From assembly GCF_028736215.1 (NCBI RefSeq), contig NZ_CP117883.1, forward strand, positions 558,001 through 622,000: a stretch of DNA of 64,000 nucleotides. Direction: 5' to 3'. Shown piece by piece: positions 43,080-52,553 of this stretch (position 1 is its first letter; each line of letters begins with the position of its first letter). A model generated the notes under the pieces. It did no database searches and was not told where the DNA came from. It saw nothing but the letters and a program-made list of their open reading frames with translations. The stretch is from Mucilaginibacter sp. KACC 22773. GTDB taxonomy: Bacteria; Bacteroidota; Bacteroidia; Sphingobacteriales; Sphingobacteriaceae. The position numbers and the translations under genes are program-made.

Positions 43080-43091
43080 TTTTCCTTTTCC

Positions 43092-43115
43092 GTTGGCTGT
43101 GTCCCCACAGCCAAC
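43092..43115. terminator. Second of two near-identical hairpins (GTTGGCTG)
   Basis: GTTGGCTGTG at 43092-43101 pairs with CACAGCCAAC at 43106-43115 (10-bp stem, 4-nt loop), followed by TTTTG. It repeats the stem of the hairpin 36 bp upstream. Confidence 0.75.
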
Positions 43116-43132
43116 TTTTGCCGTATTGGTAT

Positions 43133-43687
43133 TTATTCCTTTTTAGCTTTTTTCTTTCTTAAGTACTTGCTGAAAACGTTAATATACCTATCGTCAAATT
43201 TTACTTTGGTTATATCCTCAAAATCAATTTTATCCGGGTTGTCTGAGATGAAACCTTCGGCGTCAAAATACTCAATGTGGACTTTTTTTGTGGTGATTTT
43301 TAAGATTGGACCTATGCTAAAAATAATGTCGGCCGGATCTTCAACCTCTACAATAGCATTCAGCCTGGTAGCTTGTATACTTTTAAAAACGGATTGCCAG
43401 CTGCTCAAATCGATTTTATAGCTAATGCCTACTTTATCCGCCTCGCCTTCGGCTATCATGATTTGTTTAAAACACTTGTCAAATTTGTTATGCCGTATTT
43501 TCTTTACCTGTTTAACAGGTATTACACTGTATCCCTGCAATGTAAAGTCGCCTGCTTCGTGTAGTAAAATAAGATTATCAGAAAAATTAAGAATATATCC
43601 GCTGCTTGCTTCGTCGACTCCCTGGGCTACCGTTCGCGTTATTTTGACATAATTACCTAGATGAAGTTTTAATTTATCAGCGATCAT
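43133..43687 (-). CDS. Hypothetical cytoplasmic protein with internal two-fold repeat
   Basis: 184 residues, no signal or membrane span, Lys-rich C-terminus (YLRKKKAKKE). I do not recognise the family. Two halves look alike: residues about 28-78 (GYILNFSDNLILLHEAGDF to VKKIRHNKFDKCFKQI) and about 125-178 (ILKITTKKVHIEYFDAEGF to ITKVKFDDRYINVFSKYL), both predicted as beta-rich with a hydrophobic-KI/KV-basic ending. A small beta-barrel fold of the Sm/SH3 sort would fit. It stands alone, convergent to the dioxygenase gene. Confidence 0.6.
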   Translation of the reverse strand: MIADKLKLHLGNYVKITRTVAQGVDEASSGYILNFSDNLILLHEAGDFTLQGYSVIPVKQVKKIRHNKFDKCFKQIMIAEGEADKVGISYKIDLSSWQSVFKSIQATRLNAIVEVEDPADIIFSIGPILKITTKKVHIEYFDAEGFISDNPDKIDFEDITKVKFDDRYINVFSKYLRKKKAKKE

Positions 43688-43801
43688 TGAGGATAAGATT
43701 TGCCTTAAAGATATAAATTATTGCAGCGATTGACCGTGGAAAGTTGTCTTTAAGGATACAGGCGACGGGACAGTTGTGAGGACTATCTGAATGGCAAAAA
43801 A

Positions 43802-43828
43802 ATAGCGGTGAAGAAACCTCACCGCTAT
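43802..43828 (-). terminator. Terminator after the JmjC/cupin-type gene
   Basis: On the minus strand ATAGCGGTGA (43811-43802 arm) pairs with TCACCGCTAT (43819-43828) around a 7-nt loop, then a T-tract made by CAAAAAAA at about 43794-43801. Confidence 0.75.
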
Positions 43829-43882
43829 AAATAATTTTTATTCAGAAAACCGAGCCCCGCATCACGAACCCGGCAACAGAAA

Positions 43883-44764
43883 TCAAAAAGGCTTGCCCGC
43901 CGCCAACTCTTTGTTAGCCCATTTAACAGCCAATCCCTCGCGGAATTTTGCGTATTTTTCCTTAAAAGCCATCTTGAGCAGGCTATCTACGCCGCCTTTA
44001 ATAGCCAGGTTGTATAAACTTGCGGCCTTGCGGGTCATAGATGCATCCCAGGCGCGCAGGCTTAATGAGTAGGAGCCATCAATATATTTCATCCAGTGCC
44101 AATAGCCGGTAGGCATAAACAGGGTATCGCCATGCTCCAAAAATACTTCGGTACCTTCTACACCATCAAGTGCTGGGAATTTTTTTACATCGGGGTTTAA
44201 TACATCATAGTCCTCCAGCGCATAGGTAGCGTTAGGGATGCAGTACAGGCGGCGCTTCCATTTATTTTCAAACAATATTACATGCTTGCGGCCGCCAAAA
44301 TGCGTGTGGAAAATATGTGGCAGGTCGATGTCGTAATGTAAAAACGTTACCGAGTTTGATCCGCCGAAGAACATGCCGGGCATGCTTTCCAAAAAGCCGC
44401 CCATGAGGTCTTTAGGCAATACAATATCATTTAATAATTGCGGCGCCTGCTTAAAAATATTAAAAAAGAAAATGCGCAGCTCCGTTGGTTTACTGCGTAT
44501 CAGATCAATATATTCATCAAAAGGCATCTCGGTAGCCGATGAGTTAATCGGCTTTGATGGATCGGCTTTAGAGTTATCGTACAACGGCACCACCTTATTG
44601 CCAACAACCTCTTTTAGGTATTCTGGAGTCCATTTTTCGCGGGCAGGCCATGTTTTTGTGAGGCCTTTAATCACCAAAGGGCGGCGTGGGGTTAAATAGT
44701 TCTTCTTGAAATCCTCAGGAGAAATATTTTCAACAGTATCAATCGGGTTAAGTATAAAACTCAT
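43883..44764 (-). CDS. JmjC/cupin_8-type Fe(II) dioxygenase-like protein
   Basis: 293 residues. Facial triad is visible: H143-Y-D145 (FLHYDID) and H223 (GYWHWM). The preceding FHTHFGGRKHVILFEN and following SLSLRAW match cupin_8/JmjC proteins that hydroxylate proteins or small molecules. It is cytoplasmic and monocistronic, with a clear terminator. The substrate is unknown. Confidence 0.87.
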   Translation of the reverse strand: MSFILNPIDTVENISPEDFKKNYLTPRRPLVIKGLTKTWPAREKWTPEYLKEVVGNKVVPLYDNSKADPSKPINSSATEMPFDEYIDLIRSKPTELRIFFFNIFKQAPQLLNDIVLPKDLMGGFLESMPGMFFGGSNSVTFLHYDIDLPHIFHTHFGGRKHVILFENKWKRRLYCIPNATYALEDYDVLNPDVKKFPALDGVEGTEVFLEHGDTLFMPTGYWHWMKYIDGSYSLSLRAWDASMTRKAASLYNLAIKGGVDSLLKMAFKEKYAKFREGLAVKWANKELAAGKPF

Positions 44765-44874
44765 AATATCACCTTCCGGTTGTGCTAATTTAATTAGGTA
44801 TCTTTAATATTACCCAAAAGTAAACAAAGGAACGAAATAAAATTTCAAAAGGTATCCGGCAGGTGTCAAAATAA

Positions 44875-44908
44875 ACAAAGGCCAAAGCTTTTTAGCTCCG
44901 GCCTTTGT
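44875..44908 (-). terminator. Terminator after the fasciclin gene
   Basis: ACAAAGGCC (44875-44883) pairs with GGCCTTTGT (44900-44908), with a second AGCT/AGCT pair inside. On the minus strand it is followed by TTTATTTTG. Confidence 0.7.
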
Positions 44909-44995
44909 CTATTTTAAAGTTATCATTTCACAAACCATTGCACCAGTCGACGAACTTTGACTGAAATGGGCTGCAAATAACAAACTCAAAAATGC

Positions 44996-45544
44996 TTAGT
45001 TAGGCATTAAAACCGTATTTACTACGTGTATAACGCCATTGCTTTGGTTAACATCGGCAATAGTAATCCACGACTGGGCGCCTTTTTCGTCAACCAGGTA
45101 TAATTTTTTGCCTTTTGCCATAACAGTTAATTTGCCGCCACTTACAGTGGTTAATTCGGCTTTGCCCATACCTGCTTTAACTTTTGCCCATAAATCGGCT
45201 GCGCTTAGTTTGCCTGCAACAACGTGGTAAGTTAAAATTTTAGTTAAAGTTGCCTTGTTTTCGGGTTTAACCAGGTTATCAACTGTACCGGCAGGCAATT
45301 TGTTAAAAGCTTCGTTTGTTGGTGCAAACACGGTGAACGGGCCTTTTGACGACAATGTTTCTACCAAGCCAGCCGCTTTTACAGCTGCAACTAAAGTTGT
45401 ATGGTCTTTTGAGTTAACTGCATTTTCAACAATGTTTTTGGTTGGATACATTGCTGCGCCACCTACCATTTTGGTTTGGGCCTGTACTGCGGGGGCTGTT
45501 GCAAAAGTTGCTAATACAAGGGCTGCGAAAATTAATTTTTTCAT
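44996..45544 (-). CDS. Exported fasciclin (FAS1)-domain protein
   Basis: 182 residues from the ATG at 45544, chosen because it begins a clean signal peptide (MKKLIFAALVLATFATAPAV, ending QAQ). An upstream ATG at 45619 would add 25 unlike residues. One FAS1 domain: ENAVNSKDHTTLVAAVKAAG, GPFTVFAPTNEAFNKLP, ILTYHVVAGKLSAADL and VIHVVNTVLMPN. FAS1 domains mediate adhesion or matrix contacts outside the cell. It is a small common surface or periplasmic protein. Confidence 0.9.
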   Translation of the reverse strand: MKKLIFAALVLATFATAPAVQAQTKMVGGAAMYPTKNIVENAVNSKDHTTLVAAVKAAGLVETLSSKGPFTVFAPTNEAFNKLPAGTVDNLVKPENKATLTKILTYHVVAGKLSAADLWAKVKAGMGKAELTTVSGGKLTVMAKGKKLYLVDEKGAQSWITIADVNQSNGVIHVVNTVLMPN

Positions 45545-45724
45545 TTCGGTAATTTTTATAATTTTTTTAATGGCGCCTGCGCGCCTGATTGTTTGTGTTT
45601 TTAATAACCAAGCCGCCACGAGCTCTTGACAGTTGAATTATTATTTATTGGAAGATACGGCCAGTTTTGAAAAACGGTTTTATCAGCGGGGAAGGTTTCT
45701 TACACTATTTTAGGGTAGTGTAAA

Positions 45725-46846
45725 TTAAAAGAACAGACCAGCGGCTATATTATCGGCATATAGCTTGCCGGTGGCTGTAAGATAGATGATACCATCCTTT
45801 TCGGTAATCCACTCTTTATCAAAAAATTCGCGGGCTTCAATATGCAGTTGGTCTGTAGCGCCTTTGGCAATGTTATTTAGCCTGTTTAAATCAAGGCCCC
45901 ACATGGTGCGGATAGAGGTCATGATGTATTCGTTCAGTCGGTTATTTTCGGTAAGGGTTTCCGTTTCGGCTGGTATTTTACCGGCTATGATGGCCTTAGT
46001 ATATTTAGCGTTATTGGCAATGTTCCACTGTCTTACTTCACCATTGTAGGAGTGTGCCGAAGGGCCAATACCCAGGTATTTAATACCCTGCCAGTAGTTG
46101 GAGTTATGTTTTGAATATTTACCAGGTAGGGCAAAATTTGATATTTCATAATGCTCAAAACCATGATCGGCCATCGCTTGCATCAGTACCATAAACTGGG
46201 CAGCGCTTTGCTGGTCGTTCATGGGCGGCTGCTTTTTTTTGCTGATGAAGGCTGCCAGCGCGGTTTGCGGTTCTACAGTCATGGAATACGCGGATATGTG
46301 CGGAATAAATAATTCAAAAATTTTATCCAGGTTTTGCTTCCACTTGGTATCGGTAAGCAATGGGTAGCCGTAAATTAAATCGGCTGTTATATTTTCAAAG
46401 CCGGCATCCTGCACCCGCTTTACGGCCGACTCGGATTCGCGGGCGCGATGGGCGCGGTTCATCCAAACTAAATCTTCATCAAAAAACGATTGGATGCCAA
46501 TGCTGAAACGGTTTACATCTGTTTGGCGCAGGGCTTTCACTTTGGCAACATCCAGGTCGTCGGGATTGGCTTCCAGTGTAATTTCGGCGTTGGAGGCAAC
46601 TGTATGCAGTTGGGTAATCGTGTTAATAAGCAGGTGGATCTCGTCGGCCTCCAAAACAGACGGAGTGCCGCCTCCAAAATAGATGGTTTCTACGGTTTCG
46701 CCATTCAGGTAGCTTTTTTGCAGTTTAATCTCGCTTACCAATGCCTGCACCAGCTCATTCTTATATTGCGGCGAGGTGCTGAAATGGAAATCGCAGTAAT
46801 GGCAAGCTTGTTTGCAAAAGGGGATATGTATGTAGATGCCGGCCAT
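45725..46846 (-). CDS. hemW: Radical SAM heme chaperone HemW
   Basis: 373 residues. The radical SAM cluster motif is C11-x3-C15-x2-C18 (IPFCKQACHYCDF). GGGTPSVL, EANPDDL, SIGIQSF and LGIGPSAHSY are the standard blocks. HemW looks like the oxygen-independent coproporphyrinogen oxidase HemN but lacks its N-terminal extension and acts in heme insertion into respiratory enzymes. That fits a genome region rich in heme proteins. It is monocistronic, with a -7 match TACCTTTG (minus strand) at 46938-46945. Confidence 0.92.
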   Translation of the reverse strand: MAGIYIHIPFCKQACHYCDFHFSTSPQYKNELVQALVSEIKLQKSYLNGETVETIYFGGGTPSVLEADEIHLLINTITQLHTVASNAEITLEANPDDLDVAKVKALRQTDVNRFSIGIQSFFDEDLVWMNRAHRARESESAVKRVQDAGFENITADLIYGYPLLTDTKWKQNLDKIFELFIPHISAYSMTVEPQTALAAFISKKKQPPMNDQQSAAQFMVLMQAMADHGFEHYEISNFALPGKYSKHNSNYWQGIKYLGIGPSAHSYNGEVRQWNIANNAKYTKAIIAGKIPAETETLTENNRLNEYIMTSIRTMWGLDLNRLNNIAKGATDQLHIEAREFFDKEWITEKDGIIYLTATGKLYADNIAAGLFF

Positions 46847-46937
46847 GTTTTAAATTGATGGTAAATTGCTGTTAGCTTAAAGCTTTGTCCATTTGCCTTT
46901 GGTTTTTTGTAAACTTTTAGAGCAATGCAAAACAGGG

Positions 46938-46945
46938 CAAAGGTA
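46938..46945 (-). promoter_or_regulatory. -7 promoter element TACCTTTG for hemW
   Basis: Exact TAnnTTTG match on the minus strand, about 92 bp before the hemW start. No clear -33 partner. Confidence 0.35.
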
Positions 46946-47363
46946 AACGCAATTATGGATTTCTTGGGAGCAGTTTAAATTTGATTGAGAATATTTACGT
47001 GTGATACAAAAATCATTGCCGTTGACTTTAATCAACGGACTAATAATTAAAATACCAAGGCTTTAGCCAATCCAGCTTAAATATCGGGAGGCTGTTTGTT
47101 ATTCACTCATTATTTCAGGATGGGAATAATGCCTGGCATTAATTGGCGTATATGCCGTATTGGCAAATTTTTAATCTTTTATTGCTTTTCATCGCTAATA
47201 AAATGGGTGTTTCGGAATAGTTATTCCCAACTATATTTACCTTTTTGCTATAAACTATTAAATATACAGTAAATAAACAGGAAATCTGTATTAAAATACA
47301 TTGCACTAACTTTTTTTGGTTAAAATAATAAGTCGTAAAATAAAAGAAATTGTCAATGAGTGA

Positions 47364-47371
47364 TATTTTTG
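47364..47371 (+). promoter_or_regulatory. -7 promoter element TATTTTTG for the giant T9SS cargo gene
   Basis: Exact TAnnTTTG match. If used, the mRNA has a leader of about 225 nt before the ATG at 47603. Confidence 0.35.
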
Positions 47372-47602
47372 TAACTATTGGGCATTTTCTTTTGCTTAAG
47401 CCTGTTTTATCGCTATTGGTTTCCCTACAAGAAATATTTCTCCCTTAAAATCAGCGAAAAACAATTTTTCATGGTATTTTCAATAAATTTTTCTTTTGCA
47501 AAAGAAACCTTATTACCAATGTTTTACGTATCAAGACTATTGAGGTTTTCAAAAGTGCGCCGCACCCCTGATTTTTACCATGACTTTATTAATTATTTTT
47601 AT

Positions 47603-50600
47603 ATGAAAATAACCTTACTTAAATCTTTATGGATAGTATGTATTGTTTTCATTGCCCATATGGCTGTTGCGCAAGAATACTACGATGGAACTAATACCCC
47701 GAGGCAATATTACTATAACAGCTTGGAGTCGGCCACTGCCGGTACGGTGTCAACATTTTTACCGGCGGCGGGCTCTACCCGGAATTCGTCATCGGCTACT
47801 ATTGATTTGGTTTCAAGCTCATCCTTAAATTCTTCTAAAAGCTTATCTTCATTAGCCCTGGGCGCTGTTGGTTACCTTCGTTGGAATTTCATGAGCAACG
47901 GAAGCTCTGCTGCAGCGCTTAGCATGTCGGGCCGAACCTACGAATGGGAGTTTGATTACAAGAATGTAACCGGTGCCGCAACTGCCGATAACTCCGTCAC
48001 CATGGCGGCAAGCAGTTCATCGGCTACAGATTCCTGGCGTTATTGGCTCATTGCAAATACTTATACTGCTAACAGCGCTACTGATTACACCAAAGGCCTG
48101 TACGTTACCCAATATAATGGTAACCTGGTTTTAAGACTTAAATATGGTACTGCCAATAACCAGGTCACAAACTATGCAACCGTATCGATGCCAAACAGTA
48201 GTACAACAACTTACCAGGTACGTATTGTAAAGTCGGTTATCGGCTATTATTACATTTATATTTTAAACAGATCTACCGGAGTCACCACTACTTCGGGGCC
48301 AACCAACGTAGGCACCACCGTAAGTGGTGTTGATTTAAATACCTATAATTTTTCGTACCTGGAATCTTCAACTTCGGCCGCCAACCGTTTTCAGTGGGAT
48401 AACTTTAATTTTTACCAGCAAAAAGTGGAGTATATCCCCATTACAAGCACTGCTAACGGCATTTCTTCCACTATCTCTCCGGGGCAGGTCAATGTTATAC
48501 CGTATGGTGTAAACGCGAACATTAGGGGAGATATCAATTTTGGGATGTTGCGGTTCAATTCGACAACAAACGGGCAACTCATATTTTCGAGTGGTGCCCT
48601 TTTTAAAACTACTAATAGTGTGCTTTCAGCTGCAACAGGAACATCACTGGTAACGGGTGTAAGCATGAATAGCACTAACACCTCGCAAATGACATTGCCC
48701 ACGTCCGAATATTATTATTCGGCAGGCAATACCGATGGTACTACGGTAAATGTAATTAATTATTTTCTTGTTGCACAGGCGCTAAGTACTTTTAGTTCAT
48801 CTGCGCCTACCAGTATCACTTACTCTGTAAGTACCGCAGCTGCCGATAATTTTCAAAGCTTTTATACCAGCGGATTTTTTCCTTATAACGGCGCGTCAAC
48901 AACAGGCGCCACGGTTGGGGTAGTGAAAACATATGACTGGACGGGTAGCACAAGCACCGATTGGAACAATACAAGTAACTGGAGCTCAAGCACCGTACCA
49001 ACATCTATTGATGCCGCACGCATTGGTGTTGTTGCTTTATCGGGGAGCAAATTTTATCCAATAATACCGGTGTCATCAGCTGCTACCTCTGTAGGTAGTA
49101 TAATCTTTGGCACTGATAATTCTCAATACACAACTTTTGCCGTAAACACCCCTTTTACAGTTAATGGCGATGTAACTGTAACTGCATCGCTTGGCGTTAA
49201 CAGCACCAATGGCAGCACCTATTCGTTAACCTTATCCGGAACGGGTTCATTAACGGTAACAGGTGCATTAAATATTGGCGATTATAGCTTGCCAAAAGCC
49301 AATAACACCCCATTTTCGTTCACAACATCTATACCGCAGATGACTATAACGGGCAATATTAACTTACTTTCGACCCTTGATAACGGTCAAAGAAACTTTG
49401 ATGCCAAAATAAGCATTATAAGTGGTATCGTAAGCGCGAACAGTATCGCATCGTCTAATCAAACCGCCCAAAATTTAACGCAGATTGATAATACCTCAAC
49501 CGTGAGTATAAGTGGTACGGGCACATTAAAGTTGATCGGACCGTCTGCGTTAAGCGCATTATCCTCATTGGGGACGAACGTAATGTCATTTAATAATGCG
49601 GGCGCAACGGTTGAGTATGCCGGAGCCAACCAAACCATTTATACCACCGCAACCATTACCGGTGCATCGGGCTCCGGTACGGGTAATCTGACTAACGGGG
49701 TGTCGTACTATAACTTAAAAACATCCGGCTCGGGTGTTAAAACGGTACTTGGAAGCACGCTATCAGTCAGCGGCGATTTAACTACCACCAGCGCCGCGGT
49801 TGATTTAAATACAAATGACCCCACTGTAAATGTCACCGGTAACTGGACAAACTCTACAACGGTAACGCAAGACAGCGGTCCGATAACTATTGGCGGCAAC
49901 GTCACCAACAACAGCGGCGGTACACTTGCCTTAGGATCGGGCAATTTAAGCATCGCCGGCAACTATACCAATAATTCGGGCGGCGTGTACTCACAAAGTA
50001 CCGGTACAACTTATTTTAACGGCTCGGCTGCACAGTCCCTGAGCGATTTAAGCTCCGCAGGTACCGTTTTTAGCAACGTGAATTTTAGCGGCACATCGTT
50101 ATCCAATGCCAAAACCATGTCTGGTTCGGGTGGCTTTGCTGTAGCCAGCACCGGTACGCTTACCATGGCCAATGCCACCACAAAACTTGATGCCGGCGGG
50201 GTATTAACTTTAATGTCTAATGCCTCGTCAACAGCTACCGTGGCCCAAATACCTACCGGCGCTGTTATTACCGGCAACGTAAACGCGCAACGCTATCTTA
50301 CAGGCGGCGCCGGGTTCAGAGGGTACCGCCTGATGTCGCCGCCGGTTAATATCAGCTCCAATACTTCGGGCGCGGGCAACATCGGCCTTAGTTATATCAG
50401 TACATCGCAAACTTTTGGCGGCGTTACGTACCGGGGCGCTTTAACAGGCGGGCAGGGTACCGGTTTTTTTGTTTTTAATGGGAATCCCTCATTATATCTT
50501 TATAACGAAGCCTTAACTACAAATAATTCTAACTCCTATGTTTCGGGCAAAAACGTAGGGGTATATGATATTACAGCAACCGGGGTAACAACCAGTTCAG

Positions 50601-52189
50601 GTTATCCTGCTGTTTTAACCACTGGGGTAACCATACCTGTAGGCAACAGCTTTTTATTCTTTTTTATTGGCGATAACAGCAGCACGCAAACCGCATCGGC
50701 AGTGCGTACGCCCGAAAATACAACCATTACAGCAATAGGTTATTTAAACCAGGGAAATGTACCGGTAAAATTCTGGAATACCAACAGCACATCAATACCT
50801 TACCATACCGGTACCGGCGCTATATTGCCGGGCTATAACCAGGTGGGCAACCCGTACGCAAGCACCATTAGCCTTGATGTGTTTTATGCCGATAATTTAC
50901 TTACACCCAGCCTTATAAGCCCTATTTTTTGGGAAATGAGCCAGCCGGCACAAACTTATATCTCCTATAATGCTTTAACTCATACAACATCAAATACCAA
51001 AGCCAGTAAATATATTGTGAGCGGACAGGGCTTTATCATAGATGCCACAGCAACCGGGCAAACCGCAACTTTTAAAGAAGACCAAAAGGTAAGCTATCCC
51101 GCCATAACCAAATCAACCACCCCGGCTTTACTGATGAGTACTAAAAACGATATCAGGATGTTAAAAAAATCTTTTAGTACGCCTGCCCGGGAAAATACCC
51201 CTGCCGGTATGCATTTACAGCTTACTAAAGATAGTATGGTAAATACACAATGTGGTATATACTTTGCCAAAGAGTGGGATGATAAGTTTCACAACACCGA
51301 AGATGCCCTTGATTTAGATGGAGCATCGCCTAAGGTATACCTATCCAGCTATTCTGCAGATGGCGTAAGGACATCAATAAACCAGCTTGCCGATTATAAG
51401 GAGACCGGGAAAAAGGTCAAACTGTTTGTGAGGGCCACTGCAAGCGGTCTTTATAACCTTGACCTGGTTGATATTAATACCGACACCGTACAGTATAAAT
51501 TTTACCTGATTGATCATTTCAAGAAAGACTCGCTTGATATAGGCAGATACAAATCATATGCCTTTAATATTGTAACTGCGGATACGGCTACTTTTGGGGG
51601 CAGCCGCTTTGAGTTATCTGTTCAGCAGCAACCGGCATCAAAATATCAGTTAGTTACCTTCACCGCTCAAAAAGCTACTGACGGCGTTTTAGTTACCTGG
51701 AGAACTTATAACGAGGGCAGCAATTATTTTTTTACTGTAGAAAAACAAGAAGCCGATGGCAGCGGTTATGCTCCTGTTTACCAGGTACAAAGCAATGGCG
51801 GTACTATTTATAAATACACCGATAAGTTACCTAACACAGGCAATAACGTTTACAGGTTAAAACAGGTTGATTTATTTGGCAATATTTCCTACTCAAACCC
51901 CGTAAGCATCTATTTTGATAAAAATGGAAACGCGGATATGTTTAGTGTTTATCCAAATCCAACAGCCGAGACTTTAAATGTAAATGTTACCAACGGCAAA
52001 ATTACAACGGTTCCAACAGCCTATAAATTAAATATTTATGATATAACCGGGGCGCTTGTAGTTCAAAAAACATCTGTTAAAGATACCTGGAGTGAAAATG
52101 TGTCGCAGTTTATACCTGGCGTTTACATTGTTGAACTGAAAGATGCCGGTGGTAATTCGTTAGGTAAAGCAAAGTTTGTAAAGAAGTAA
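47603..52189 (+). CDS. Giant T9SS-secreted surface protein (adhesin-like)
   Basis: 1528 residues from the ATG at 47603, chosen because it begins a signal peptide (MKITLLKSLWIVCIVFIAHM, ending AVAQ); the frame is open further upstream without protein character. The body is very rich in Ser, Thr, Asn and Gly, with many short beta-type repeats (GNVTNNSGGTLALGSGNLSI, NYTNNSGGVYSQSTGTTYFNG). A DWTGSTSTDWNNTSNWS block near residue 445 resembles repeats of other Bacteroidota surface proteins. The last 82 residues (FSVYPNPTAETLNV to FVKK) are a T9SS type A sorting domain, which the GldKLMN machine encoded 6 kb downstream would recognise. It is likely anchored to or released from the cell surface. Confidence 0.9.
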   Translation: MKITLLKSLWIVCIVFIAHMAVAQEYYDGTNTPRQYYYNSLESATAGTVSTFLPAAGSTRNSSSATIDLVSSSSLNSSKSLSSLALGAVGYLRWNFMSNGSSAAALSMSGRTYEWEFDYKNVTGAATADNSVTMAASSSSATDSWRYWLIANTYTANSATDYTKGLYVTQYNGNLVLRLKYGTANNQVTNYATVSMPNSSTTTYQVRIVKSVIGYYYIYILNRSTGVTTTSGPTNVGTTVSGVDLNTYNFSYLESSTSAANRFQWDNFNFYQQKVEYIPITSTANGISSTISPGQVNVIPYGVNANIRGDINFGMLRFNSTTNGQLIFSSGALFKTTNSVLSAATGTSLVTGVSMNSTNTSQMTLPTSEYYYSAGNTDGTTVNVINYFLVAQALSTFSSSAPTSITYSVSTAAADNFQSFYTSGFFPYNGASTTGATVGVVKTYDWTGSTSTDWNNTSNWSSSTVPTSIDAARIGVVALSGSKFYPIIPVSSAATSVGSIIFGTDNSQYTTFAVNTPFTVNGDVTVTASLGVNSTNGSTYSLTLSGTGSLTVTGALNIGDYSLPKANNTPFSFTTSIPQMTITGNINLLSTLDNGQRNFDAKISIISGIVSANSIASSNQTAQNLTQIDNTSTVSISGTGTLKLIGPSALSALSSLGTNVMSFNNAGATVEYAGANQTIYTTATITGASGSGTGNLTNGVSYYNLKTSGSGVKTVLGSTLSVSGDLTTTSAAVDLNTNDPTVNVTGNWTNSTTVTQDSGPITIGGNVTNNSGGTLALGSGNLSIAGNYTNNSGGVYSQSTGTTYFNGSAAQSLSDLSSAGTVFSNVNFSGTSLSNAKTMSGSGGFAVASTGTLTMANATTKLDAGGVLTLMSNASSTATVAQIPTGAVITGNVNAQRYLTGGAGFRGYRLMSPPVNISSNTSGAGNIGLSYISTSQTFGGVTYRGALTGGQGTGFFVFNGNPSLYLYNEALTTNNSNSYVSGKNVGVYDITATGVTTSSGYPAVLTTGVTIPVGNSFLFFFIGDNSSTQTASAVRTPENTTITAIGYLNQGNVPVKFWNTNSTSIPYHTGTGAILPGYNQVGNPYASTISLDVFYADNLLTPSLISPIFWEMSQPAQTYISYNALTHTTSNTKASKYIVSGQGFIIDATATGQTATFKEDQKVSYPAITKSTTPALLMSTKNDIRMLKKSFSTPARENTPAGMHLQLTKDSMVNTQCGIYFAKEWDDKFHNTEDALDLDGASPKVYLSSYSADGVRTSINQLADYKETGKKVKLFVRATASGLYNLDLVDINTDTVQYKFYLIDHFKKDSLDIGRYKSYAFNIVTADTATFGGSRFELSVQQQPASKYQLVTFTAQKATDGVLVTWRTYNEGSNYFFTVEKQEADGSGYAPVYQVQSNGGTIYKYTDKLPNTGNNVYRLKQVDLFGNISYSNPVSIYFDKNGNADMFSVYPNPTAETLNVNVTNGKITTVPTAYKLNIYDITGALVVQKTSVKDTWSENVSQFIPGVYIVELKDAGGNSLGKAKFVKK

Positions 52190-52201
52190 AAACCTTAATA
52201 A

Positions 52202-52465
52202 ATGAAGATGGAAAGAGGCAGGTTTAGTTTAAATAGCTTAAAAAGGATATTAATATTTTCACTTCTGTTGGTAAGTCCACTCATCAGTAGGGGCCAAGCC
52301 GATGAAGGTTGTGGCGGCCAGGACCCCTATGATATAGCTTGCCCGCTTGATACCTGGGTTTTTTTACTTGTTATAGCAACGTGCTTATTTACCGTAATTT
52401 ATTTACAGCGCAAAGGCAAATCCGCAGGCGGGTACGATAGGGTTATCAGTAACAACGAAAAATAG
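52202..52465 (+). CDS. Small exported protein with sorting-tail-like C-terminus
   Basis: 87 residues. A basic start and signal peptide (about 10-32) precede GCGGQDPYDIACPLDTW, then a hydrophobic helix (about 52-69) and basic residues (QRKGKS). The order CPLD-hydrophobic helix-basic is like the PID-CTERM tails described for small Bacteroidota proteins, which are thought to be handled by an exosortase-like enzyme. It starts 12 bp after the giant cargo gene and so is co-transcribed. Function is unknown. Confidence 0.65.
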   Translation: MKMERGRFSLNSLKRILIFSLLLVSPLISRGQADEGCGGQDPYDIACPLDTWVFLLVIATCLFTVIYLQRKGKSAGGYDRVISNNEK

Positions 52466-52553
52466 GATCAGAAAACCGTAATAATCCGGCCATTTTTTTA
52501 ACGGGCTTAATAAAATAAGCTTTGTTAACCCACACAAATTTAAACATATCATT

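Larger units (their letters stand above)
46847..47602. other. 756-bp gene-free gap upstream of the giant secreted protein
   Basis: Nothing that looks coding was found. The left end carries the hemW promoter. A few short palindromes occur (AATGCCTGGCATT near 47130; GGAATAGTTATTCC at 47214-47227). The -7 match TATTTTTG at 47364-47371 would give the next gene a leader of about 225 nt. Open frame from 47378 to 47602 lacks protein character. Confidence 0.55.

Noticed and set aside
45545..45619. 25-codon extension of the fasciclin protein
   Set aside because: The later ATG gives a normal signal peptide; the extension is basic and unlike secreted proteins.
47378..47602. N-terminal 75-codon extension of the giant secreted protein
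   Set aside because: The signal peptide begins at 47603; the upstream part is Phe/Tyr/Lys-rich with no export logic and lies in what is probably the leader.
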